In this document: positions 55,717-63,933 of the stretch, in pieces
Layout of the letters: each line of letters opens with the position of its first letter
How positions within the stretch are numbered: the first letter of the stretch is position 1
From: Sporanaerobacter acetigenes DSM 13106
GTDB lineage: Bacteria > Bacillota > Clostridia > Tissierellales > Sporanaerobacteraceae
Length of the DNA stretch: 64,000 nucleotides
Direction of reading: 5' to 3'
Assembly: GCF_900130025.1 (NCBI RefSeq)
Contig: NZ_FQXR01000007.1
Span: 1-64,000 of the forward strand
Position numbers and translations under genes: made by a program
Notes under the pieces: model-generated
Databases searched by the model: none
The model's input: only the letters and a program-made list of their open reading frames with translations
What the model was told of the DNA's origin: nothing

Positions 55717-56913
55717 ATGAACACAAAATTATCAGAAAAAGGACTCAAAATATCCCCATCTGTAACCTTAGAGATTACAGCTAAAGCTAAATCAATGAAG
55801 ACCCAAGGTATAGATGTTGTAAGTTTTGGAGCAGGAGAACCTGATTTTAATACACCTGAAAATATTGCTGAAGAAGGAATAAAAGCTATAAAGGAAGGAA
55901 AAACAAGATACACTCCTGCATCAGGTATATTGGAATTAAAAGAAGCTGTTTGTGAAAAATTAAAAAAAGACAATAATCTAACTTATTCACCTAAAAATAT
56001 AATTATATCCAGTGGTGCTAAACATTCAATTTATAATGCCCTAATGGCCATTACAAATCCTGGAGATGAAATCATCATTTCTGTACCATATTGGGTTAGT
56101 TATCCGGAATTGATAAAGTTAGCTGGAGGAAAGCCTGTATTTATAAAGACAAAAGAAGAAAACGATTTTAAATATACATTAGAAGACTTAAACAATGCAT
56201 TAAGTAATAAAACAAAAGCAATCATACTTAATAGCCCAAATAATCCTACTGGTACTTTTTACAATAAAAATGAATTAGAAAAAATAGCAGACTGGGCAGT
56301 AAAGAATAACATATTTGTTATTTCAGATGAGATATATGAAAAATTAGTATATGATGGAGAAAATCATGTAAGTATAGCATCTCTAAACGATGAAATTAAA
56401 AATTTGACCATTCTTATAAATGGTATGTCTAAAGCTTATGCTATGACAGGATGGAGAATTGGATATGCAGCAGCTAGTGAAGATATAACTAAAATTATGA
56501 GTAATATTCAAAGTCATACTACATCAAATCCATGTTCAATATCTCAATATGCAAGTGTTGAAGGGCTCTCAGGAGACCAAAGTAGTGTTGAAAAAATGAA
56601 AAAACATTTCGAAGAAAGAAGAAATTTCATGGTAGATACAGTAAACTCAATTGAAGGTTTAAGCTGTAGAAAACCAAAAGGCGCATTTTATGTAATGGTA
56701 AATATTACAAAAATCAAAGGCAAAACAATAAGAGGAATGAAAATTGAAAGTTCCCTTGATTTTGCAAAGCTTTTATTAGATGAAGGAAAAGTTGCTGTAA
56801 TACCAGGTATTGGTTTTGGTGATGATGACTATATAAGATTGTCTTATGCAACATCTATGGAAAACATAGAAAAAGGATTAAGTAGAATCAAGACAATAGT
56901 AGAAGATAAATAA
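55717..56913 (+). CDS. Pyridoxal-phosphate-dependent aminotransferase (aspartate aminotransferase type)
   Basis: 398 residues of the class I aminotransferase fold: SFGAGEPDFNTPENI near 30, NSPNNPTGT near 170, the PLP lysine K239 in MSKAYAMTGWRIGYA, and FYVMVN and YIRLSYATS in the C-terminal part. It most resembles aspartate/prephenate aminotransferases of subgroup Ib. Exact substrate cannot be read from the sequence. It has its own SigH-like promoter and a strong terminator, so is a single-gene unit. Confidence 0.93.
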   Translation: MNTKLSEKGLKISPSVTLEITAKAKSMKTQGIDVVSFGAGEPDFNTPENIAEEGIKAIKEGKTRYTPASGILELKEAVCEKLKKDNNLTYSPKNIIISSGAKHSIYNALMAITNPGDEIIISVPYWVSYPELIKLAGGKPVFIKTKEENDFKYTLEDLNNALSNKTKAIILNSPNNPTGTFYNKNELEKIADWAVKNNIFVISDEIYEKLVYDGENHVSIASLNDEIKNLTILINGMSKAYAMTGWRIGYAAASEDITKIMSNIQSHTTSNPCSISQYASVEGLSGDQSSVEKMKKHFEERRNFMVDTVNSIEGLSCRKPKGAFYVMVNITKIKGKTIRGMKIESSLDFAKLLLDEGKVAVIPGIGFGDDDYIRLSYATSMENIEKGLSRIKTIVEDK

Positions 56914-56935
56914 TTCAAATATTTATTTTGTAAGG

Positions 56936-56986
56936 ATCCATTTAGTTTACATAATTAATTTATGTAAACTAAATGGATTTTTTTCT
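56936..56986. terminator. 19-bp hairpin terminator holding two dif-like XerD arms
   Basis: A perfect 19-bp stem (56936-56954 with 56960-56978, five-base loop TTAAT) is followed by a run of T. It would end the aminotransferase transcript. Within it AGTTTACATAA (56944-56954) and TTATGTAAACT (56960-56970) are mirror copies. The latter equals the XerD-binding half of the B. subtilis dif site. The spacer is five bases, where dif has six. Confidence 0.85.
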
Positions 56987-57262
56987 ATTCCTTGTAGGAA
57001 AGTATGGAGGTTTTTTACAATATTTTAGAGACTGAGAAATTTAGATGGTATTTTTAAAACAAAATAAATCAAAAATATGGAATAGCTATTTTAAGCCTCA
57101 ATACGGGCCAAAATAGTCTATATTTTTGTCTATATATGAAATTATATTAATGCCGTAATGAAAAGCTGTTATAGGCCAAAATAGAAGGCCATTTTGGAGA
57201 AAGTTTGCTAAAATTATATCACATTCATATAATTAAAGAATAAAAAATAGATATGAAAAAGA
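56987..57262. other. Non-coding region with repeated GGCCAAAATAG
   Basis: This is the largest gap in the window (56914-57357 in total). No coding frame longer than a few tens of codons is plausible. GGCCAAAATAG occurs at 57106-57116 and 57174-57184, and CCAAAAT/ATTTTGG (57176-57182 with 57191-57197) forms a small hairpin. A GGAGG at 57005 is not followed by a useful frame. Function unknown. Confidence 0.5.
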
Positions 57263-57288
57263 AGGATTTTTTTATATCTATGTCGAAT
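57263..57288 (+). promoter_or_regulatory. SigH-like promoter with Spo0A box, upstream of xer
   Basis: AGGATTT (57263-57269) and GAAT (57285-57288) are 15 bases apart, one more than the other copies. TGTCGAA (57281-57287) is an exact Spo0A box overlapping the -10, so Spo0A could repress or tune it. Confidence 0.55.
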
Positions 57289-57333
57289 ACATCATTAGTC
57301 ACAAAATGTATATTTTGTGACTAATGATGTATT
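57286..57333. repeat. Perfect 22-bp inverted repeat at the xer promoter
   Basis: Bases 57286-57307 are the exact reverse complement of 57312-57333, with a four-base centre (GTAT). It starts within the -10 element and spans the expected transcript start, so it could be an operator, a recombinase-binding site or a mRNA 5' hairpin. No T run follows. Confidence 0.8.
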
Positions 57334-57357
57334 GATTATATAGAAAGTGGTGATGAA

Positions 57358-58323
57358 ATGAAAAATATGCCTTTGATACTAGAAGATTATTTAAACTATA
57401 TGGAAACTATCAGAGGAAAATCTCAAAACACAGTTAAAGAGTATTATTTTGATTTAAGAACTTTTTTTCGATTTTTAAAAATCAGATATAAATTAGTCGA
57501 TAATACTACCTCCTTCGAAGAAATCAATATTGACGATATAGATATAGATTTAATCAAAAAAGTCAATATACAAGATCTTCACGCGTTTATTTCTTTTGTA
57601 GATAAAAATAGAAACAATGGAAACTATACCAAAGCTAGAAAAGTTGCTAGCATAAGATCATTTTTTGATTATCTAAATACAAAAGTAAATCTAATAGATA
57701 ACAATCCAGCAAACAATTTGGAATTTCCTAAAACCGATAATAGACAACCCGTATACTTAACTTTAGATGAAGCCCAAAATTTATTAGAAATAGTCAATGA
57801 AAATAAAAATGATTTCTTTCGAAAAAGAGACTATGCCATACTGACCTTATTTCTAAATTGTGGACTCAGACTGTCTGAGCTAGTCAGCATTGATATAGAT
57901 AAAATAAAAGGTGATACATTAACTGTAGTTGGTAAAGGAAATAAAGAAAGAACTATATACTTAAATGAAGCTTGTTTAGAAGCATTAAATGATTACATAA
58001 AGGTTCGTCCTAATGATGCAATAGATGAAAAAGCACTTTTTTTAAGTAAGAGAAAAAATAGAATTAGTACTAGAGCTGTACAACATATGATAGATAAATA
58101 TCTACAGATGTCTGGATTAGACACATCTATATACTCTACTCACAAATTAAGACACACTGCAGCTACTTTAATGTATAAGTATGGCAATGTAGACATAAGA
58201 GCCCTTCAGGAGATTTTAGGGCATGAAAATGTTTCTACAACTCAAATATATACTCATATTGATGATGATAGATTAAGAGAGGCTGTGAAAAGTAACCCCC
58301 TCTCTAAAAACAAGAAAAAGTAG
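57358..58323 (+). CDS. Tyrosine recombinase, XerC/XerD-like
   Basis: 321 residues: N-terminal SAM-like core-binding domain (about 5-110), then a catalytic domain with R171, K193, H262-R265 (THKLRH), H289 and the nucleophile Y298. It should join or resolve DNA at a dif-like or other specific site. ATG 57358 has AAGTGGTGA upstream. Linkage to lexA, miaA and mutL is seen in other clostridia, so it is more likely a resident Xer protein than a phage integrase, and no phage genes adjoin. Confidence 0.88.
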   Translation: MKNMPLILEDYLNYMETIRGKSQNTVKEYYFDLRTFFRFLKIRYKLVDNTTSFEEINIDDIDIDLIKKVNIQDLHAFISFVDKNRNNGNYTKARKVASIRSFFDYLNTKVNLIDNNPANNLEFPKTDNRQPVYLTLDEAQNLLEIVNENKNDFFRKRDYAILTLFLNCGLRLSELVSIDIDKIKGDTLTVVGKGNKERTIYLNEACLEALNDYIKVRPNDAIDEKALFLSKRKNRISTRAVQHMIDKYLQMSGLDTSIYSTHKLRHTAATLMYKYGNVDIRALQEILGHENVSTTQIYTHIDDDRLREAVKSNPLSKNKKK

Positions 58324-58353
58324 TGATTGCTATTTAGCATCACTACTTTTTTT
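58315..58353. terminator. Bidirectional terminator between xer and yneA-like gene
   Basis: A 13-bp stem (58315-58327 with 58339-58351) has a T run at the right and an A run at the left, so it can stop transcripts from both convergent genes. It includes the stop codons of both. Confidence 0.88.
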
Positions 58354-58660
58354 CATCTATAATAGGTATTTTTATTGTATCTCCAGGATATATCGTGGAT
58401 TCTTTCATATTGTTTATTTCCATTATCTCATATACCATCTTTCTCGTATCGTACTGATTTGGCTTGTTTTCTAGTGCAATGTTCCAAATTGTATCACCTT
58501 TTTTAATAGTAATTTCTTTAATTTGATTGTTATACTTAGAACTATATACTTTGTTTTTTTCTGAAAAAACAAAGCAAAATATAAATACACTCAAAACCAT
58601 TGTCAGAATAAAAGTGAAAAATCTTTTTTTGTTTACTATCGTAGTCTTATTTTTTAGCAT
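58343..58660 (-). CDS. yneA: LysM-domain protein, YneA-like SOS division inhibitor
   Basis: 105 residues: an N-terminal membrane helix (about 13-33) and an extracellular LysM domain (IKKGDTIWNIALEN ... IYPGDTIKIP). In Bacillus YneA has this layout, is divergent from lexA and blocks division during the SOS response. Here the gene is also divergent from lexA, and its promoter (TTGACA-17-TATAAT) contains a LexA box in the spacer. The symbol is given from domain layout plus location, not alignment. Confidence 0.85.
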   Translation of the reverse strand: MLKNKTTIVNKKRFFTFILTMVLSVFIFCFVFSEKNKVYSSKYNNQIKEITIKKGDTIWNIALENKPNQYDTRKMVYEIMEINNMKESTIYPGDTIKIPIIDEKK

Positions 58661-58673
58661 ATAAACACCCCTT

Positions 58674-58687
58674 TAAACATTAGTTCC
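58674..58687 (-). promoter_or_regulatory. SOS box A (lexA-yneA region)
   Basis: Minus strand GGAAC-TAAT-GTTTA. It lies between the yneA-like start codon and its transcript start. Confidence 0.65.
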
Positions 58688-58688
58688 C

Positions 58689-58702
58689 GAAACATAAGTT
58701 CG
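58689..58702 (-). promoter_or_regulatory. SOS box B
   Basis: Minus strand CGAAC-TTAT-GTTTC, a full match to the half-sites CGAAC and GTTTC of Bacillus. It lies just downstream of the yneA-like transcript start (about 58705). Confidence 0.8.
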
Positions 58703-58711
58703 ATTAATTTT

Positions 58712-58740
58712 ATTATAAACAAACATTAGTTCTTTGTCAA
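58712..58740 (-). promoter_or_regulatory. Promoter of the yneA-like gene
   Basis: On the minus strand TTGACA (58740-58735) and TATAAT (58717-58712) are 17 bases apart, a perfect SigA consensus on both elements. SOS box C sits in its spacer and box B just past the start. Confidence 0.9.
58720..58733 (-). promoter_or_regulatory. SOS box C
   Basis: Minus strand AGAAC-TAAT-GTTTG, lying exactly between the -35 and -10 of the yneA-like promoter. Confidence 0.75.
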
Positions 58741-58758
58741 TGGTTTTTTTTGAAAAAA

Positions 58759-58772
58759 CGAACTATTGTTTG
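58759..58772 (+). promoter_or_regulatory. SOS box D
   Basis: CGAAC-TATT-GTTTG overlaps the first bases of the lexA -35, where bound LexA would repress its own gene. Confidence 0.85.
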
Positions 58773-58798
58773 CAATATTTAAATTTATATGTTATAAT
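58770..58798 (+). promoter_or_regulatory. lexA promoter
   Basis: TTGCAA (58770-58775) and TATAAT (58793-58798) are 17 bases apart. The leader to ATG 58883 is about 78 bases. Confidence 0.8.
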
Positions 58799-58882
58799 TA
58801 ACGTGATTAAATGGAATTTTGACTTGAATACACCTATATTAAAAATATTCTTATTAAATTATTCCTATGTGAGGTGTTTAAA

Positions 58883-59500
58883 ATGTATGAAGATTTGTCT
58901 CAAAAACAAATAGAAATTTTAGAATTTATTAAAAGAGAAATTCAACTAAAAGGATATCCTCCGGCTGTAAGAGAAATATGTAGTGGTGTAAATTTAAAAT
59001 CAACTTCTACTGTTCATGGCCATTTAGAAAAACTAGAAAAGAAAGGATATATCAGAAAAGATCCAACTAAACCTAGAGCTATCGAAGTACTAGATAGAGA
59101 TGAGGATTATCTTTTTGCTCCTAAAAAAACTGTTGACATACCTATTATAGGCAAAGTAACTGCTGGTCAACCTATATTAGCTGTAGAGAATATTGAAGAT
59201 ACTTTTCCCATACCATTAGATATTGCTGAAAGAGGACCTCTTTTCATGCTAAAAGTTCAAGGAGAAAGTATGATTGAAGCAGGCATATTTAACGGAGATT
59301 ATGTATTAGTCAGACAAAAAAACGATGCTGAAAATGGTGATATTGTTGTAGCACTTTTAGAAGATGAAGCAACAGTTAAAAAATTCTATAAAGAAGAAAA
59401 TTATATAAGATTGCAACCTGAAAATGAAACCATGTCCCCTATTTTAACAAGAGATGTCAAAGTATTAGGAAAAGTAATAGGTCTATATAGAAAATTATAA
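58883..59500 (+). CDS. lexA: SOS repressor LexA
   Basis: 205 residues: N-terminal winged helix ([27 protein letters not shown]) and a C-terminal self-cleaving S24 domain. The cleavage pair is A94-G95 (VTAGQPI), and the catalytic dyad S129 (GESM) and K166. ATG 58883 follows GAGGTG by six bases; the in-frame GTG at 58874 is inside that site. The four SOS boxes upstream show autoregulation together with the divergent division inhibitor. Confidence 0.97.
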   Translation: MYEDLSQKQIEILEFIKREIQLKGYPPAVREICSGVNLKSTSTVHGHLEKLEKKGYIRKDPTKPRAIEVLDRDEDYLFAPKKTVDIPIIGKVTAGQPILAVENIEDTFPIPLDIAERGPLFMLKVQGESMIEAGIFNGDYVLVRQKNDAENGDIVVALLEDEATVKKFYKEENYIRLQPENETMSPILTRDVKVLGKVIGLYRKL

Positions 59501-59530
59501 AAAGCTGACTACATAGTCAGCTTTTTATAA
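59495..59530. terminator. Bidirectional terminator between lexA and the gamma-lyase gene
   Basis: Bases 59495-59511 pair perfectly with 59514-59530 (core AAAAAGCTGACTA / TAGTCAGCTTTTT). A and T runs inside the stem serve both convergent genes, and both stop codons lie in it. Confidence 0.9.
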
Positions 59531-60816
59531 TCAACTAGATTATTTTTATATAAATTATTTAAAGACATTAGGACTCCTAATTTACAGTGTTCATAGGTAA
59601 GTCCTCCCTGATAATAAGCAAAATAAGGTTCCCTTAATGGCCCATCTGCACTCAATTCAATAGAAGACCCTTGTACAAAACCTCCTGCAGCCATTATTAT
59701 TTCATCTTCATAACCCGGCATGTCTGAAGGTTCTGGAGAAAAATAGAAGTCTACTGCTGATGCCTCTTGAATTCCTTTACAAAATTCAATCAATTTTTTA
59801 GGCTCATTAAATTGTATTCCTTGAATTATATCACTTCTTTTGTCATCAACTTCTGGTATAATTCTAAACCCCAGATTGCCGTAAACTATTGCCATAAGTA
59901 GTGCACCTTTAACCGCTTCAGAAACAACATGAGGAGCTAAAAACAGCCCTTGTAGTATATTCCTAGTCATTCCAAAAGTTAATCCACAATCTTTTCCTAT
60001 GCCTGGAGCCGTACTTCTATTAGCTATCAATTCAACCAATTCACTTTTACCAACAATATATCCCCCTGATAATGCTATTCCACCACCAGGATTTTTAATT
60101 AGAGAGCCAGCCATAATGTCAGCTCCTACATCTGTTGGTTCTTCTACTTCCAAAAACTCGCCATAACAATTATCTACCATTATGATAATATCTTCCCTGA
60201 AATCTTTAATTCCAGCTATAGCTCTTTTTATTTCATCTATGCTAAGGGCTTTTCTATCGCTATATCCAGTAGATCTTTGTATCAATAAAAGCCTTGTGCT
60301 GGCATTTATCCTATTTAAAACCTGTTCCACATCAATATGCCCATTTAAATCCAAAGGTACTTCATCATACAATATTCCATAATCCTTAAATGTTCCTTTT
60401 TCACTACCTTTCACTCCAATAACTTTCTGAAGTGTATCATAAGGACTACCAGTAATACATAAGAATTCATTTCCTGGACGTAATAGCCCAGACAATGTCA
60501 AAGTAATAGCATGAGTTCCAGAGGCTATAGTTGGTCTAACTAGAGCATCTTCTGTATTAAAAACATAAGAGTATATCTCTTCTACCTTTTCTCTTCCCAT
60601 ATCATCATACCCATAACCTGTAGTCCAATAAAAATCTGTAGAACTTAGTTTAGCTTTCTGCATTGCATTTATAACCTTATATTGATTGTACTCCGCTATT
60701 TCATCAATATATTTAAATTTATCTCTAATTATCATTTCTTTTTTATTTACATATTTAATAACTTCTTCATCCACATTATATTGTTTACATAATATATTTA
60801 TTGTATCCTTTATCAT
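59509..60816 (-). CDS. Methionine gamma-lyase family PLP protein (aluminium resistance family)
   Basis: 435 residues of the PLP fold-type I family once called aluminium resistance protein (PF06838). TTGYGYDDMGREK near 65, ASGTHAI near 98, DNCYGEF near 215 and the likely PLP lysine K241 in GSLIKNPGGG are clear. The actual substrate is unsettled in the family. The start is set at ATG 60816, preceded by AAAGGTGG; the upstream in-frame ATG (60849) has no ribosome binding site. In clostridia the gene often lies beside hfq, as here. Confidence 0.88.
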   Translation of the reverse strand: MIKDTINILCKQYNVDEEVIKYVNKKEMIIRDKFKYIDEIAEYNQYKVINAMQKAKLSSTDFYWTTGYGYDDMGREKVEEIYSYVFNTEDALVRPTIASGTHAITLTLSGLLRPGNEFLCITGSPYDTLQKVIGVKGSEKGTFKDYGILYDEVPLDLNGHIDVEQVLNRINASTRLLLIQRSTGYSDRKALSIDEIKRAIAGIKDFREDIIIMVDNCYGEFLEVEEPTDVGADIMAGSLIKNPGGGIALSGGYIVGKSELVELIANRSTAPGIGKDCGLTFGMTRNILQGLFLAPHVVSEAVKGALLMAIVYGNLGFRIIPEVDDKRSDIIQGIQFNEPKKLIEFCKGIQEASAVDFYFSPEPSDMPGYEDEIIMAAGGFVQGSSIELSADGPLREPYFAYYQGGLTYEHCKLGVLMSLNNLYKNNLVDYKKLTM

Positions 60817-60850
60817 TTTATCCACCTTTTCTACTATATTTAAACACAAA

Positions 60851-60872
60851 AGCCTCTGAATAAATCAGAGAC
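60851..60872 (-). terminator. Hairpin after hfq
   Basis: CTCTGA and TCAGAG (60854-60859 with 60865-60870) pair; on the minus strand the sequence after the stem is CTTTTGTGTTT, a weak T-rich tail. It would partly separate hfq from the gamma-lyase-family gene. Confidence 0.6.
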
Positions 60873-60888
60873 AGTTATGTTTTTACTC

Positions 60889-61128
60889 TTATTCTTCTTC
60901 ACTGCTTTTACTTATATAGTTTATTGATTTGGTAGGAACTATTGTAGATATAGCATGCTTATAAATTAATTGTTGCTTTCCATCACTTTCTAAAATTAAA
61001 GTATAATTGTCAAATCCTTTGACGTTTCCCTTTAATTGATATCCATTGATCAGATACACAGTGATTACTATATTATCCTTTCTTGCTCTGTTTAAAAAAA
61101 CATCTTGTAAGTTTAATGTTGTCTTCAA
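60889..61128 (-). CDS. hfq: RNA chaperone Hfq
   Basis: 79 residues. The Sm1 motif [26 protein letters not shown] and the Sm2 motif YKHAIST are both present, giving the hexameric RNA-binding ring. The C-terminus is short and acidic. Two starts are possible: TTG 61128 (six bases from GGAGGG, giving MKTTLNLQD as in relatives) or GTG 61131 (only three bases away). The first is preferred. miaA-hfq linkage is widely conserved. Confidence 0.95.
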   Translation of the reverse strand: MKTTLNLQDVFLNRARKDNIVITVYLINGYQLKGNVKGFDNYTLILESDGKQQLIYKHAISTIVPTKSINYISKSSEEE

Positions 61129-61149
61129 CACTTTCCCTCCTTTAGTTAT

Positions 61150-62091
61150 TTATAATTGTTGTTTTATATGCTTTGAAATATCTTCCACTACTTCGTCTTT
61201 ATTACTAAAACTATTTGTATCAATCCATTTAATTCTATTATCTCTTCTAAACCATGTCAATTGCCTTTTTGCATATTTTCTAGAATTTCTTTTAATTAGT
61301 TCTATAGCTTCATCTAATGATATCTCTCTATATAAATATGAAATAATCTCTTTATATCCAAGTGCTTGCAGAGAGTTCAATTGTCTATCATATCCCATTT
61401 TGATTAATTCTTCTACTTCATCTATTAATCCTTCTTCTATCATATTGTCTACTCGTATATTTATTCTCTCATATAACATGCTCCTGTCCATAGTCAATCC
61501 AATTAAAATAATATCATAATCATCATTATATTTTCTAAAATCCTTGTTGTATTCTGACATTGGCTTTCCAGTTTCATGATATATTTCTAAAGCTCTAATT
61601 ATTCTTTTTCTATCATTTATGTTTATTTTACTTGCAGAAGTTTGATCTACTTTTTTCAACTCTTCATATATTTTAACATTGCCGTATTCATCTGCTATTT
61701 TATTGTATACTTCTCTAAATTCATCATTTGGCGCTACTTGAGTAAAACTTAATTTATAAACTAATGAGTTTATATATAAACCAGTACCGCCTACAATTAT
61801 AGGCAATTTGCTTCTGCTATTTATATCATTAATATGCTCATTTGCCAAATTCTTATAATCTGAAACTGTAAAATCTTCATCTGGATATACTATATCAATT
61901 AAATAATGTGGAATTCCTTGCATCTCATCTTCTTTCACTTTAGCAGTTCCAATATTCATGTATTTATAAATCTGCATTGAATCAGCTGAAATTATCTCTC
62001 CATTAAGTTTATTTGCTAATTTTATAGAAATATCTGTTTTACCAACAGCCGTTGGACCTACCAAAACAATTAGAGGTATTTTTTTGCTCAT
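61150..62091 (-). CDS. miaA: tRNA dimethylallyltransferase
   Basis: 313 residues. The P-loop GPTAVGKTDISI opens the protein, followed by ISADSMQIYKYMNIGTAK, VGGTGLYINSL and the C-terminal KRQLTWFRR. It adds dimethylallyl groups to A37 of tRNAs reading U-initial codons. The start is ATG 62091, nine bases from AAAGG; ATG 62100 directly abuts that site. The gene lies between mutL and hfq. Confidence 0.96.
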   Translation of the reverse strand: MSKKIPLIVLVGPTAVGKTDISIKLANKLNGEIISADSMQIYKYMNIGTAKVKEDEMQGIPHYLIDIVYPDEDFTVSDYKNLANEHINDINSRSKLPIIVGGTGLYINSLVYKLSFTQVAPNDEFREVYNKIADEYGNVKIYEELKKVDQTSASKININDRKRIIRALEIYHETGKPMSEYNKDFRKYNDDYDIILIGLTMDRSMLYERINIRVDNMIEEGLIDEVEELIKMGYDRQLNSLQALGYKEIISYLYREISLDEAIELIKRNSRKYAKRQLTWFRRDNRIKWIDTNSFSNKDEVVEDISKHIKQQL

Positions 62092-62103
62092 ATTTATCAT
62101 CCT

Positions 62104-63921
62104 TTAAATAATTCTTTTGAATCTTTTTTCTAATTCCCGTCTGCTTATATCAATGACAATTGGCCTTCCATGTGGACAAGTATAAGGGTTTTCAGCTTTA
62201 ACCAATTGATCTAGCAATTCTTCTATTTCAATGGTTGCTATTCTATCTCCACCTTTTATAGCATTTGTACAAGCAATTTTCATTATCTTTTCAAGTTTCA
62301 CATCATAACTACTTTTTATATCCAATTTTATATTATCTAGTATGTCAAAAAAAAGTTCTTTTGAATTAGGTGTTCCAAATATAAAAGGTACACCCCTTAT
62401 TGCTAAAGAATTGATCCCAAATTCTTCGACTTCAAAACCTAATCTATGAAATAAATCCTTATTTTCTTTTACAATCTCCATTTCATCATTTGTTAAATCA
62501 ATAACTTCTGGTGATACCAATTTCTGGGTTACAATTTTTTCACCCTCATATTCCTTTTTATATTGTTCATACATAATTCTTTCATGAGCAGCATGTTGAT
62601 CTAATATATAAAAATTGTCATTAGAGCTATCTTCTAAAATTATATAAGTATTAAACAATACTCCAACAATTTTTACGTCATTAAAAATTTGAGCCATATT
62701 TAAATTAGAAGCATGTTCATTTGAGTCTTTTCCCCGTAAATCATTTTGTACTGTTAGGTATTTATTATCGCTTTCTTCCCTTGACATAATTTTTGTTTCT
62801 TTAAATTCATCAAATTCATCATTTTCATTTGAAATTTTATCTGTAGCATTTGAATAATTTTTATCTAAAAAATTTATTGGCTGAACATCTGGAATTTTTA
62901 ATGGTATTATTTCAACCTTAGGAATAGTTACTACTTTATTGATATTTTCTATAACTAGACCATTGATTAATTCATCTATTTTAGATTGATCCACAAATTT
63001 AATTTCTTCTTTAGTAGGATGAATATTTACATCTATATTGCTAGGATCTATGTCAATAAAAAATATAAATATAGGAAATTTGTTAATTGGTATCACAGAT
63101 TTATAGCAATCTTCAATAGTTTTTGTTATTTCATAATTTTTTACCCATCTTTTATTTACAAATATATATTGATGTCTTCTATTGCCTCTATAAAAACTAT
63201 TTTTTGAAACATAACCTTTAATATTTAATGTATCATCCTTATAGTTTAACTCCAGTAAGTTATCAATAAATTCTTTTCCTAAAATTGAATAAATATTTGA
63301 AACTATATCATTGGTCCCGGGAGTTTTCAAAATTAATCTATCATCTTTTATATATTTAAAAGAAATATTAGGATTTCCTAAAGCTAATTTATATACAATA
63401 TCACTGACATAGTTAGACTCAGCTGTTTCTTTTTTTAAAAACTTTCTTCTTACAGGAACATTATAAAAAAGTTCCCTTAAAATCATCGAAGTTCCTACTG
63501 GGCAACCAATTACTTGTTTATCTACTATTTTGCCATTATCAATAAAAACTCTAATTCCTTTAGTGCTATCTCTAGCTCTAGTGAGAGTTTCAACTTTACT
63601 TACCATTGAAATACTTGCTAGAGCTTCACCTCTAAACCCTAAAGAATGTATATTGTTTAAATCATCAATACTAGATATTTTACTTGTAGAATGCCTAATA
63701 AAAGCCAATTCAACTTGATTTTCATCTATGCCAGTACCATCATCTGTAACTCTGATATAATCTTTCCCGCCACCTTTAATTTCTACAATTATATTTTGAG
63801 AATTTGCATCTATAGAATTTTCTATTAGTTCTTTTACAACAGAGGCTGGTCTTTCAATTATTTCCCCTGCAGCTATTTTAGTAATAGTTGCCTCATCTAA
63901 AATTTTAATTCTACCCGACAT
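62104..63921 (-). CDS. mutL: DNA mismatch repair protein MutL
   Basis: 605 residues. The GHKL ATPase has ELIENSIDA, DDGTGI and GFRGEALASI; the middle region is poorly conserved. The C-terminal domain has DQHAAHERIMYE, the DQHA-x2-E-x4-E endonuclease motif, and CPHGRP near the end. It is thus a nicking MutL of the non-E. coli type. It is preceded by mutS on the same strand, with GGAGAG upstream of the ATG. Confidence 0.97.
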   Translation of the reverse strand: MSGRIKILDEATITKIAAGEIIERPASVVKELIENSIDANSQNIIVEIKGGGKDYIRVTDDGTGIDENQVELAFIRHSTSKISSIDDLNNIHSLGFRGEALASISMVSKVETLTRARDSTKGIRVFIDNGKIVDKQVIGCPVGTSMILRELFYNVPVRRKFLKKETAESNYVSDIVYKLALGNPNISFKYIKDDRLILKTPGTNDIVSNIYSILGKEFIDNLLELNYKDDTLNIKGYVSKNSFYRGNRRHQYIFVNKRWVKNYEITKTIEDCYKSVIPINKFPIFIFFIDIDPSNIDVNIHPTKEEIKFVDQSKIDELINGLVIENINKVVTIPKVEIIPLKIPDVQPINFLDKNYSNATDKISNENDEFDEFKETKIMSREESDNKYLTVQNDLRGKDSNEHASNLNMAQIFNDVKIVGVLFNTYIILEDSSNDNFYILDQHAAHERIMYEQYKKEYEGEKIVTQKLVSPEVIDLTNDEMEIVKENKDLFHRLGFEVEEFGINSLAIRGVPFIFGTPNSKELFFDILDNIKLDIKSSYDVKLEKIMKIACTNAIKGGDRIATIEIEELLDQLVKAENPYTCPHGRPIVIDISRRELEKRFKRII

Positions 63922-63933
63922 TTACATCTCTCC

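Noticed and set aside
56974-57001. SigH-like pattern (TGGATTT ... GTAGGAAA)
   Set aside because: Spacing is 16-17, the -35-like bases are the terminator stem and T run, and no gene follows at a useful distance.
57358-58323. Phage integrase marking a prophage or genomic island
   Set aside because: No phage, plasmid or transposase genes adjoin, base composition is unchanged and the neighbours are conserved housekeeping genes.
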